This document shows, piece after piece, positions 30,501-42,700 of a stretch of 64,000 nt of DNA. A program made the translations under genes and the position numbers. The stretch comes from Owenia fusiformis (taxonomy: Eukaryota; Annelida; Polychaeta; Sabellida; Oweniidae). The stretch covers positions 31,301,915 through 31,365,914 of the forward strand of contig CAIIXF020000001.1 in assembly GCA_903813345.2 (NCBI GenBank), given 5' to 3'. The notes under the pieces were generated by a model. That model was not told the DNA's origin. It saw only the letters and a list, made by a program, of their open reading frames with translations, and did not search any database. Each line of letters starts with the position of its first letter. Positions within the stretch are counted from its first letter, which is position 1.

Positions 30501-33500
30501 AAACGTGTAAAATTGCAATCTTCAGAGAACTTGTTCTTGTCTTCAACGTCTTTATTTGCATGAATGATTACAAAGGTATCAGTTAAACTGTTTTAATTGG
30601 GTCTTTGTATAAGTCAATCCAGAACGGAACTATAGTTCCCAGGGGTCATTTCACGTTTACGTTCGCCATTTCTAAAATACGTGTAGCTTAAGCTCCCTAT
30701 TAAAATAGCACTTCTTTGAACCACCCTTGGTATACGCAGCTAACGAAAATTGACCGGTACGGGTCAAAAGCTGGACCGGTACGGGTTAACGGTTTTATTT
30801 GAATTTAAAACAGCCATAACTTGCTCAATATTGACTTCCTCGTGTCTAATTTGAAATATATGATGCCTCCCGATGCTTTTAAGTACCCCAATTTTTTACA
30901 GATTTTTAAACGGACCAAAACTCTCTAAATGCGCATTTATGCTCTTTTCTCTCGAGATCGACTGTCTCATTTTCACGATAACTTTTATTTAGTACTTCTA
31001 ACATATAAGATCTATTTTTCCCCATCAAGGTATGATGTAAATGACATGCTGTTTACATCTTGTGAGTTTCAATGACGCGCGTTTGATTTTATAAAAAATG
31101 CCAAACTTTGTGACAAAGAATTTCCTCCTGCTTGCAGCGAGAAGACGAACCGGTTCGGGGCAATCTGCTTGCAGCGAGAAGACGGACCGGTTCGGGGCAA
31201 TAGCTGATGAAATTCTTTGTTCGTATACCAAGGGTGTGAACGAGATTTTCTTATTTGAGAGAACATTTTGACGATATATGCGCTACCATTGATAGCTCGG
31301 ATAGCTGGCTCGTTTATTGGAATTGACACTCAAAGCAATGCTATTTAACGTTTTCGAAATATTTAAAAAATAAAACAGTATAACTCCTTAGCATAACTTT
31401 TAAGCTGCAGCAAAGAATGAATCATCGAGTGAAGTGCATTGACATTTTCTGTACTTAAAGATGAACCTAAACAACATGTAGCTTAACTAAATTGGTACAG
31501 TTAGACTTTTCTTTGCTGCAACTTTAATCATTCCATACCTTCGGCTGTATCATCAAGTTCCTTTATCAAACATTCAGATTGTACAGGTTATCAGATACAT
31601 AGGCTTACATGCTTATCAGACATTCTTATTATATTATAATATATATAATTATTAGCTCATCATGTCATAGCCTAATATGTATAACTAGATTTGGAATGTG
31701 TACACATGTACCATCATTGTACCTGTATATGATGTGATTGCTTTTGCCTGTATTGGTACTTTAAACAATATGGTTATTCTTTTTAACTCTTACATATATA
31801 ATCATGTATATCGTGTAAAACGTAATCGGTCGTATGTGACCAGAACGGTGGAAATAAGATCATTAAATGTAGACACTATCACAGAAAGAATAGTTGCCTC
31901 GTTGCAACTCAAACATTGCCTCGTTTCATTGTTACAAAATGTAGACAGGTGCCTCGTTTCCTAAGTGAGAGAATTGAAATGTAAATATCTCAGCAATGTC
32001 TGTATTGATTTCTAATTTGCAATCATATTATAAAACCGGAACTTATAAACTATTTACTTGCCAAATATTAAGTTTTAATTTGAAGGATAAAAGCACGAAA
32101 ATTGTAAAAAACAAAAATCTTACCGAATGAATTTTTTTCACGCGCCGCCATTTTGATACGAGGCAAAACCTCCCTCGTTTCCAGTTCATCCCCAGTGAAA
32201 ATATCTGAGGAAAGAGTTTCATGGGCATTTCAAAAGAAATGTTAAGCTTCTTTTAACTACTAAATTACTTTTAACTACTAAAAAGAAGCACATTTTTAGA
32301 TGGAAATTTAAGAAATGATAAAATGATGTATTTTACATGAAAAATGATAAAATGATGTATTTTACATGGAAAATGAAGAAATGATAAAATGATGTATTTT
32401 ACATGGAAAATGAAGAAATGATAAAATGATGTATTTTACTGAATAAGGCATAACCTTAATATAAAACTTGCAACATGAAACATCATCATTCACACCATGT
32501 AGACATGGCAACAGCAAATAAATCAAAAATCAGCACCAATATATTCAATTAATCAGCAAGTTCACAATGGCATTTAATCATATAAGTACATTATATACAT
32601 TTATGAGTTCCAAACAGCATGGAAAGCACTCTTGTCTATCATTCTTAGTTAATTAAACTACTTTTCCAAACAGTTCAACTTGATATGGTGTGGGCAGACT
32701 GATACATACAAACTGAATTAATACAATCGTATTATATTTTCAATACTCAAGAAATTTTTTTGCGCAAGGAATATATTGTGAAACCAAGATAACTTGCCAG
32801 TCATATAACTACATTTATTTAAGCAATGCGTGAACATCACTGAACTTTCCCAAGATCGAGTAGGTTCCATTTCCTTCAATAGAAATATATGCTGGGAGAG
32901 ACAAAAGCAATTTGATGAAAGGTGTGTGCTTTCAATAAGTATTTCAAACTAATGTATTAAATTGAAAATATTGATAGTATTGATTGTAAAGTAGGGCATA
33001 CTTTACGTAATTAAGCAGTAATTATATATTGTTTGTTTGGTATTGTGTCAACATCATACCTGCATATTACATAACTTAAAGTTTGATCTAGGATTTAAAC
33101 AAATTGCATTAAACAAAGAAATTAATCTTCATATGATATTATTACGACATACATATATTATAATTATATAGAGGTAGCTTTAAATTATTAAAAATCTAAT
33201 AGATGACAGCTACAAGCAAATAAATGATAAAAACCTCTTATCTTTACTTCACTTTGTGTTCATATAACATTGATCTTATAGTCCCCATAAAATAAAACAA
33301 AACATAGTATGTTCTATATCATACAAAATTAGAAAACAGCAATGAATAATTGATAGTACAACATTTTATGAACAGAACTAAAAGTTTTCATTGTTTTACT
33401 AAGTGGAACAGTATTGTCAATAGTTTATAATGAGGATTGAGGCAGACAATAATTGCTCTGAGTTGATGTATGCTCTCCTATTTTACCTTCCTGATGGACT

Positions 33501-36500
33501 CATGAATGGAATTTACCTTCATTGAATTCTTGAAATATGAGCTAAAATCATTATGAATCCCATATCTCTCCATGCCTACTTTTATGAATTCCTTTTAATG
33601 ACAAACACTACTTTATAAGAGTACACTTTCTCTAATCGTTTGATTTTGCTTCTTTGATAAAAGACCGCTTTTGCCTCTTGATACCATATTTGGAAGAATC
33701 TGATATCAATTATTTTGTAACTTTAACTATATAACCCATCCTTATTACAGGTTACCTGGTTATATATCTCAATCTCATGAAATGGTTGTAGAATTCAAAC
33801 ATGAGATCAATTATATAGAATCACTTAATCCCGTTTTTCTGACTGAAACATCAAGAAAATAAATCTTTTCTAACAACCAGAAAACATAACATCAGGTCAG
33901 GAGATGCACATGTTCTGCATAACTGGTAGCCATGACAGTGAAACAAATGTCTTTTTTATCACTCAGTGTAACAGGTGAAAGTACTGATTAATTAACACAG
34001 GGTTAGAACCAGCAAATGCTGGCAAGATGTTCCAGCAATGAACCATTCACTCTGTGGAATATGTGAGGTGTTGGGAACCTGTTATTATATCACAACAGTA
34101 TCAGAGTGAACCTGCATAACACATAATTATAGCAGATAATAATAGCAAAGACGAACCTCTGATAATGAAACCAAGAGAAGATCATGATGTATGAGCTATA
34201 TCATAATTAGGCAAGATGATATTCAGGTAAAATTACACCCCAACCACGACATCACACATCTTAATATTATGAATCAATCATGAGACTTCCATTTTCAATA
34301 GTTTCATTTGCTTAATAAAAAAGAGAGCCACTAGCCACTGGACTTCAAGGTACTACAAACAAGCAAATATTAGAAGACTAATATTACGAATCTAATGCAA
34401 CAGAATCCTAAAACAAATATAGAAAACATGTTTTGATGCATATATTTAAGGACAATTTTGTGAATGAACTTAACTTTTGGTTATAAGTAGTAATAAGGTT
34501 AGCCCTGAATTGCCAATTCCTGTTTGTCTCAATCATGTCTAAACATCATATTGAGCATATTTCACAAGAACAAAATACCATGAAGATAAAAAGCTTGTGA
34601 AAATGACACCATACAAAACATGTAGGAAATAAAATGTAAAATTAATAGACAATGACATTGTTCACATTTCTTTGGATTTAAAAATTCAATAATGAAAGTA
34701 TGCTTACGTTAATATGAGCCAAGGATTTAATAAGATTCTAATTACTGAAGAACTGGCAGGGCATGATGCTGATAAAACATAATCTCTACATCTGTTTTAG
34801 CAGTTTACAAGATTATCCTGTCATCAGCTCTCTAATATTAAACCTTTAGTTACATGATAACCCTCTTTTAAAAATGTATCTTCTCAAAGAATCAACAAAA
34901 ATATTAAGCTCTACAATGTTTCTAATATTCTTATATATATTTATACTACATGTATGTCCCTATCGATAAAAAGATGTTTTTTTTAATTGGCAATATCCTG
35001 GACTCTCGAGAACTATATAGAATTACGCGTCATTATATTACATTCTCAGAATGAAACTAGGGACTCAGGTGTGTCATTAGTATTTCAACATTTTCTACAA
35101 TCTCTTATATTTCACTGAATCTCTCAGTTGCAAATCTATAGGTGTACTTTATCAGGGCTGTTTCTCTGATTCGACCAAGCACAAGGTAAGAAATTCAAAA
35201 CTGCCACTGTTGACTGATTTGGTGTTCTACATAGTATGAGTATAGCTAATCAGAGTAATGTAAGGTAGTTCAGGAAGTTATATCATATTGTTTCTATGAA
35301 ATGAAATTGGCCATATTTTCTTGTGAATGTGCAAGATATGAATGCTGTAGAATATCACTATTTATCCCATACTTGGACGTGTTATAGGTACATAAAGCCG
35401 GTTTGTAAAAACTTATATTTTCATCAGCGGGCAGATATAGCTATACGTCCCGCTCCGAGCAGGCAGATATACTATATCTGCCCGCTACGTCATAATCGCC
35501 GCTCGCATATTTTTTCATAATTTGTAACGTTCGCGTAATGACTGTACACGACAATGGAGAAAACACAGACAATCGGGATCTGTTTGATGGTTTAAAAAAT
35601 TGAAGGAGCATCCACCTAATCAATCAAAAATTCGAGAAAATAAATGTGGGAATATTTGAGGGAACAGGAGAACCCACCCACGGCCAAGAAAACAAAACTG
35701 GGCATGAATATTCTAAAATATTGGCCTCGGGATAATCCCAATATCTTGAACCTCATATAGGATAATCTCTATTTATCCCATACTTGGACGTGTTACAGGT
35801 ACATAAAGCCGGTTTGTAAAAACTTATATTTTCATCAGCGGGCAGATATAGCAGATATAGTATATCTGCCCGCTACGTCATAATCGCCGTTCGCATATTG
35901 GTTCATTTATTGCAATGTTCGCATAATAACTGTAAATGACAGCGGAGAAAAACGCAGACAATTGCGATCTGTTTGATGGTTTTAAGAAGGGAAGGAGCAT
36001 CTGTATCCTCGGGACCTATATTATATTAGCCTCGGGATATATCCTGAACCTCATATAGGATACTCTCTATTTACTTGTGGCATTAAACAAAGTGAATATT
36101 ATAATAGAATGCATGAACATTTATGTCAAATTGAAAGCAGTTCTTAGTGATACTATATAGTAGTATACTGTTAAGAGACGAGCTGTGTATACTTTACCTA
36201 TAGCGACAATAATGAGTTTTATTCCAGATCAATATTAACACAGGAACCCTATTATCTGGCATTAATTCATAGATTGAAATTATGATTGAATAATACAGAG
36301 AAGTAATGCTGACTGCAGTTATCATAATTGGTATGTGTATGAATGACATTTTTCATGAAATTACACAAATGTTTCATGAGAGAATATGTGTAATAGCTAT
36401 TTATTTCTTGTCCCATATAAGATAGACTTACAACCAAAAGTCAAGTTTTTCACAAATCACATACTGGACACATACATCAAGTTAACCTCCTAACATATCA

Positions 36501-36695
36501 GATATATGGGTTTGGCAGATTTATGGATGACATTTAGAAAAAAATACATGTTCTTTAAGTAATCTTTGAACTCAATAACATTATGTTATTGCACTATATC
36601 ATGGTGTGCAAATGGTGCTTTACTAGACATATATTTACACTTATATATCATGAAGATAGGATCCAAACCCCACATGTAATTTCAATCATCATAGC

Positions 36696-36731
<36 letters not shown>

Positions 36732-39700
36732 TTATTAAAATCATATAAACATATATACATATAAGTGATAATGACACCCTAGTGGGTGTATGTCTTATCA
36801 CAAGCTAAAATATTTAAAAATGGCATATTGTTAGTTACATTTATTATTGATGTTACAAAGTGTCTCAAAGTATAAATTATGTAAGCCAAACTGGGAAACA
36901 AATAAAAATAAAAATGATGTACATTATAAAAGATGTAATAAAACATTTTAATGATGTAGAATAGCTAAATGGAAAAAGGTGCATCTGTTAAAAATTTGTA
37001 CAGGGTACTAATCATAGAGACTAATTACATGTCTTTTGAAGGCTCGCTTAAAAATAAAAATGGTTTTTGAATTTTTGATAACATCTGGAGTTGAATTCCA
37101 GATTATTCCCCCTTGAGTTTTAATACTTCGTTTGCCATAGTTGGTTCTAAATTTGGAAATATGAAGATTGTCAGTCTGTCTTGTATTGTGGTCGTGTACC
37201 TGCTGATTTGCTTGAAAATAATTGCAAAATAAGTCATTCGGAAAATTGTATGGACGTTTGATGCATTTGTAAGTAAAGATAAGAACATTGAGTTTATAAA
37301 TATCATTTATTTTCAGTATATTTAGTTGTTGAAATAAAGGTGATGATGGTGCTTTATTATATTCACTATTAGTAACTAAGCGGGCAAATCTTTTCTGCAG
37401 CTTTAATAAGATATCAATATGTGTTTTTCCTGTCCCACCCCAAGCTGGGATGCAATATTGTAAGTGTGAATAAATAAGTGAGTAATAGATATTCAATAAT
37501 GATTTGATACTGAGTTTGTGTTTTATTCGAAATAGAGTACCTATGGTTTTTGAAATTTTTAGTGCAATTTTACGAATATGTTCTTTCCAATTTAAATTTT
37601 GGTCAATTATAACGCCAAGAAAATTTGTTGAAAAAACACGAATAATGTAAGAGTCTCTAATTTTGATTGAAATATTATCTGGTACCCTATTTTGTGAAGT
37701 TGTAAAGACCATAAAGTTGGTTTTATCAATGTTCAATGAGAGTTTGTTAGCACAGAACCAATCATCTACAGTTTTTAATTCATTATTCACTATATCAATT
37801 AAGGAATAAATATTTTTGTCAGAGCAAAGAATATTTGTATCATCAGCAAAAATTACATATTTGAATAAATTGCTAGTAAAGATTAGGTCATTTATGTAAA
37901 GGATGAAAAGTACGGGGCCTAAAATGGATCCCTGAGGGACACCACATTGTATTGTTTTCATATCCGAGTATTCATGTTCAAAAAAAGTAGTTTGCTTTCT
38001 GTTACTAAGATAACTTTTGAACCAATCCAAGGATTTACCCTGGAAGCCGTAAAAATTCAATTTAGTAAGTAGAATATCATGGTTAACCGTATCAAAGGCT
38101 TTACTTAAATCCAAAAAGATCCCTAAACTGTAATGTTTATTCTCCATAGCTTTCCTTAGGTTTTCTAGGAAAGTTAAAATAGCTAAACAAGTAGATCGAT
38201 TCCTTCGAAATCCGAATTGATTGATACAGATTATTTTGAATTTTTCAACGAACTCAACAACTCTATTATACATAATTTTCTCAAATATTTTAGAAAAAAC
38301 TGATAAAAGTGATATCGGCCTATAATTACTAAAGTATCTTTGATCATTCTTTTTGAAGATTGGAATAATTTTGGTTAAACCTTTATACAAGTCAAGTTTG
38401 ACTTATTTTCACTACGACCTTGAATATGGTGTCATCTATCATTTGGAAATTTAAGGGCTTATAATGAGATCATGAATGCCTAGCAAGGTTGAATAGTAAG
38501 ATTTTTCTGACTGATCATTAGGAAACTTACTTTTTTGGCATCATGGTTTATTTCCAGATTGGAGGCCTGTCCATTGCCATTCATCATCATTGGGGAGCTA
38601 TTGATTCCTAACAACTCGTCTGATCCACGCTGCAAGTAGATAATAAAACACTTGCTCAAACAATTGGAAATATATACAATTACAAAACATTACAGTAAAA
38701 TAGGTATATATTGTGAATGTGAACACCTCCTTAAGCGAACAAACACCTCAAATTGTAAACACTTTTCTCGCCCATTTTTATCGGAATATCTTACATAAAC
38801 ACAACTCAGTATGAACTCCTATTTTGTCAAACAGTGTATATTATGGAGGTATATTAAAATCACTAACATGTCTCTAATATTGACCACAGGTGTAATGTAT
38901 ATGATTCAACAATATAAAACAAAGCATCAAAGATAAATAAACTAAATCTTAGATGACACAATCATGGTATCCAATTACCAATACGTATATTAATTCTCTT
39001 TTTCGACTCATCATATCTTGCAACATGCTCTGATGCTAGGACATTTTGAGTTCATCTGATGGGGGGCGAGGGTCACAACTGTCATACTATGATCATATCA
39101 CATAATCAAAACAATACCATGGCATCTCATGACTGCGTAGAAATGGATCTTGGGGACAACTTCCTCTTCAAGAGTTAACTTTTATCAATATGTTTATTAC
39201 TGGAGGGCAGAAAGGTATTTAAAATCCATACACACTGCATTAAGTATATAAGGCTCTATTGACCTTCTGATTCTTTATATTTAGAGGGCGAACTATTCCA
39301 TATACCTACAGGATTAATAAATGCTCAATAGAAGTACCACAAAATAATATGTTTAATCAATACAACATACTCCAGCATTCACCTTGTACACATGGAGCCT
39401 AGCTTTGCTTGTGTACTCAGTAGAAATATATATTTGCAGTAACTATATTATTAATGTTTGATGAAAGAGTGTTTTCGAGAATACTTGTACATACACTCCT
39501 TTAAATACCAGTTCTCACCCTTATTCAACCTTATATATTACATAACAATATTCCAGAAATAACAAATTATTTCCTTCAGGAACCATTTTGAATACATACA
39601 TGCATGCAAATTTTATAAAGAACCCATATTAATGAATCCAGAATATTGTGTTATTAGGGTTGTTAAGTTAGTAATTATAAAGCTAACAGTCTGGTTGGCA

Positions 39701-42700
39701 TCTACTATTCTGAATCTGGGACTGTTATATGATGGTTTATTAAATATAGCATGGATCTGACATGTTGGTAAGGACATTTACCAACATATGTGCAGATGAA
39801 CTATCTATTATTTTTCCTCTTGCAATAAGTACCAGCATATTTAGGCGAGTGAGTAAGTTAGTAACATATATATGAATTGCTAAATAATTACAAATCTATA
39901 TTTACAAAGAAAACAACCTGAAATAGTTTTAAATGCTTTGTAAATAACAGTAACCATCCCAAAGGTTATATGTATACTGCAGCTATGTTCTTTTAATTTA
40001 TTGGAAACTTCACTGGATTCTGTGTATTTACATTGTTCACTTGTTCTGGGTTAGACTGCCCTATCGTAAGATGATACCAACTTGCCACTAGAACCAATTC
40101 ATCATTCTGCAATGGTGATCACCCAATGGGCAACAAGAGTGCTCTAATTACACTTGCTAAATTACTAATACATCATTTTTCTGAATAAAAACATCCACTC
40201 ATGGTTGGCTGACATACCGACAATCAAAGAAGTAAACATGAACAAGTAATCCTGAACCCAGACTATGACCAAAAATGAAAATGAAATTGTCCAAGCAGAT
40301 AACAACGTAACAACAAAAACAGAGGAACATATTTTACATCCTATGAAATGAACTATACATAACAATTATGTTATGGATAAACAATAAGTCTATTGAAAAA
40401 GATACGTCTCTGTACAATCCCCCTCAGCAGACTATGTTGTCTAAATATTCATCTATACTTTGGCCCCTGAAACAAGTTGTGCTATAAATCTTCATTTGCC
40501 TTCCTATAAACTACCAATCTTGTGTCTAACAGTTAACATAAAAAAGACTTGTCTGTAAGTAGAGATAAACAGAATGTGTCTTACCTTTAGATATGTCATA
40601 TATTCAGTGAGCTGGATGACAGAAAATACAAGTTGAACACCTGATCTCCAGATTATTAATCTAGTATTGTCGTTCAGATCAACTGACTACCCTATAGCTT
40701 CTATATGCACTTGCCACGCCAACCAATCCAATACACAGCAAAATCTAATTATGTAGCAAGCCCTTGCCTCGTAAAATATTCATAAACTGAATATTTGATG
40801 AATTCCTATATCAGTATATTAGCAAGACATTGTTATTTCTACCATGCTATTAGCAGACTATACAAATTAGCACATTTGTAATATATGTGTATTGTTTTGG
40901 GAGACAAGCTATAGCACTTTGTATATAACAGATAAATGGATAGATCAATTCAATCTATCATCTATCTATTAAATTATAACATACTGTAGTCCTCCAATTA
41001 TTTCAATGACTTAAAACCTACCTTAACTCCCTGTTGTAGCAAATATTCCTGTGGTTGAGGCTGTGCTTGAACTTGTGCAATCTCACCATTAGGTAGTTGA
41101 AGTTGTACAAACTCTCCTGTAGGAGCCTGCACAAACTCTCCTTGAGGAGGAGCTTGCATCCGAGGAAGATATGTTAATAACATACTGAATAATGTCCTAT
41201 GAAGAAAGCCAACTAGGCAGAGGGCAGAAACCTGTTTCAAATGACCAATTTAAGTGCTCCCTGAACTAGCTATGTTCCAAGTGCAATGTCAACAGAAACC
41301 ACCATGTCAATGCATTCCCATTTCAGCTTTACTTTCAGCTTATATGACCTAACCTAACACAAACCATGGGCTAGAATCCAAACAGGTTTTAATTAAAAAT
41401 CTTTTATGCAAACTGTGACTGGGGTTGAGTGGAGAAATTTGTGCAGTTTCAACAAGGCAGGTTTAAAAGTAATCCACTAAAGCTGCTGTTAAAACATTGG
41501 GCTATAGACACAGGTGCGTCACCACAGACACCATGGCCAACCTAAGCCCCAATGTAAACTCTCCGTACCTATGTACAGCCTATATTCAATAAGAAATAGG
41601 ATAGGATATAAAAATGATCAAGTCTAAAAATAATTGAAAATCAGACTTATATTTTAAAAATGTTACCTTCATTTGCTCTGATGTATGTGTGGTGGTCTCA
41701 CCCTGTAATTCACAATCCTGTGGCTCATCCTGTATAACATTCTCCATAATTTCACTAACTTCAACTTCTGACATTTTCTACGAACTTTTGATTACAAGGT
41801 TATGTATGCTCTAGGCTTGTTAGATTGCTAAACTACCAAAGCAATTTTCTGATTACCGGCCACCTAACTATGATGACAAGCTAGGCTAACGCTACAATAC
41901 AGCACTTCAGTTCAACCAGAATTCTGCCAGTTCTGTTGTATCAAACAACTGGAAGATGACTTTGTATCAGATATAAAGCTTATTTTAGCTTTATAATGAA
42001 GCAGACCAATAGAGATCGGTTATATAAGCTCATCAAAGATGTTCTCTGCGAGATTAGCTTGGTATGAAACACTCCCTTGTGTCTATTATCTCCTACTCTA
42101 ACTAACCTAGAGATTAAGCAAATATGAAATTTCCTCTGGCACGATTAAACAACACTAGGCCACTGACTCCAATCTGCTACTATGGGGGATCAGGTTCAAT
42201 CTAATTAGCAAAAGATTTTGAAAAACTTGGGACCCCTGTGTATGTAAGTAAAAAAATATAACAGAATTCTGTTTCTGAAGATGCATACATCAACAACTAT
42301 GCCAGTTAATTGCAGCAACCATCTCATAAAACACATCCTTAATAGTGAAATAATGGAGGGGAAATGCTAAATTTTTGACCTCCAAGTATCTTGGCAAACA
42401 AAGTTCATAGAGATAAGACCATACCATTACTGAACATAGAGAGTGAAATGATGGTCTGGGTCAGACGAATGGCAAAGCTCAGATACAAGCTCTATCAAAC
42501 TAAAATACAAGGCTATCTGTCTTTTAATAATTGAAGGTAAGAGCAAGTTAATCCTAGATAAATCCCCACCATTTCCCACACCAGTTAAAATGGTATTTCT
42601 ACTGGGGTCCAAGTCTATGTAATATCAGAGATTTACATTATCAATATTCACAGCATGTAAAAGTAGCTCATGTAACACTATTCTGTTCTACTTCAGAAAA

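Larger units (their letters stand above)
29714..32197 (+). mobile_element. 2.5-kb DNA transposon, long TIRs, 5-bp TSD AAAAT
   Basis: The left end CACTGGGGATGAACTGG and the right end CCAGTTCATCCCCAGTG are exact reverse complements. The arms stay similar for about 250 bp (29714-29966 against 31945-32197). AAAAT flanks both sides (29709-29713 and 32198-32202). Subterminal copies of GAAACGAGGCA or close variants occur near both ends in mirrored orientation. A zinc-finger exon (30054-30265) is encoded inside, and a second CAC-ended element (30722-31236) is nested within. No full transposase is visible, so this copy is probably deleted and non-autonomous. It lies in the PTBP intron upstream of the RRM1 exon. 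Confidence 0.9.

Noticed and set aside
36697-36729. Long T run as a transcription terminator or simple repeat
   Set aside because: It directly follows the 3' end of a minus-strand non-LTR element and is best read as its poly(A) tail.
41160-41240. Upstream extension of the Q-rich first exon ([12 protein letters not shown]...)
   Set aside because: The change of composition and lack of a convincing acceptor make the internal ATG the more likely start, although an acceptor near 41230 remains possible.
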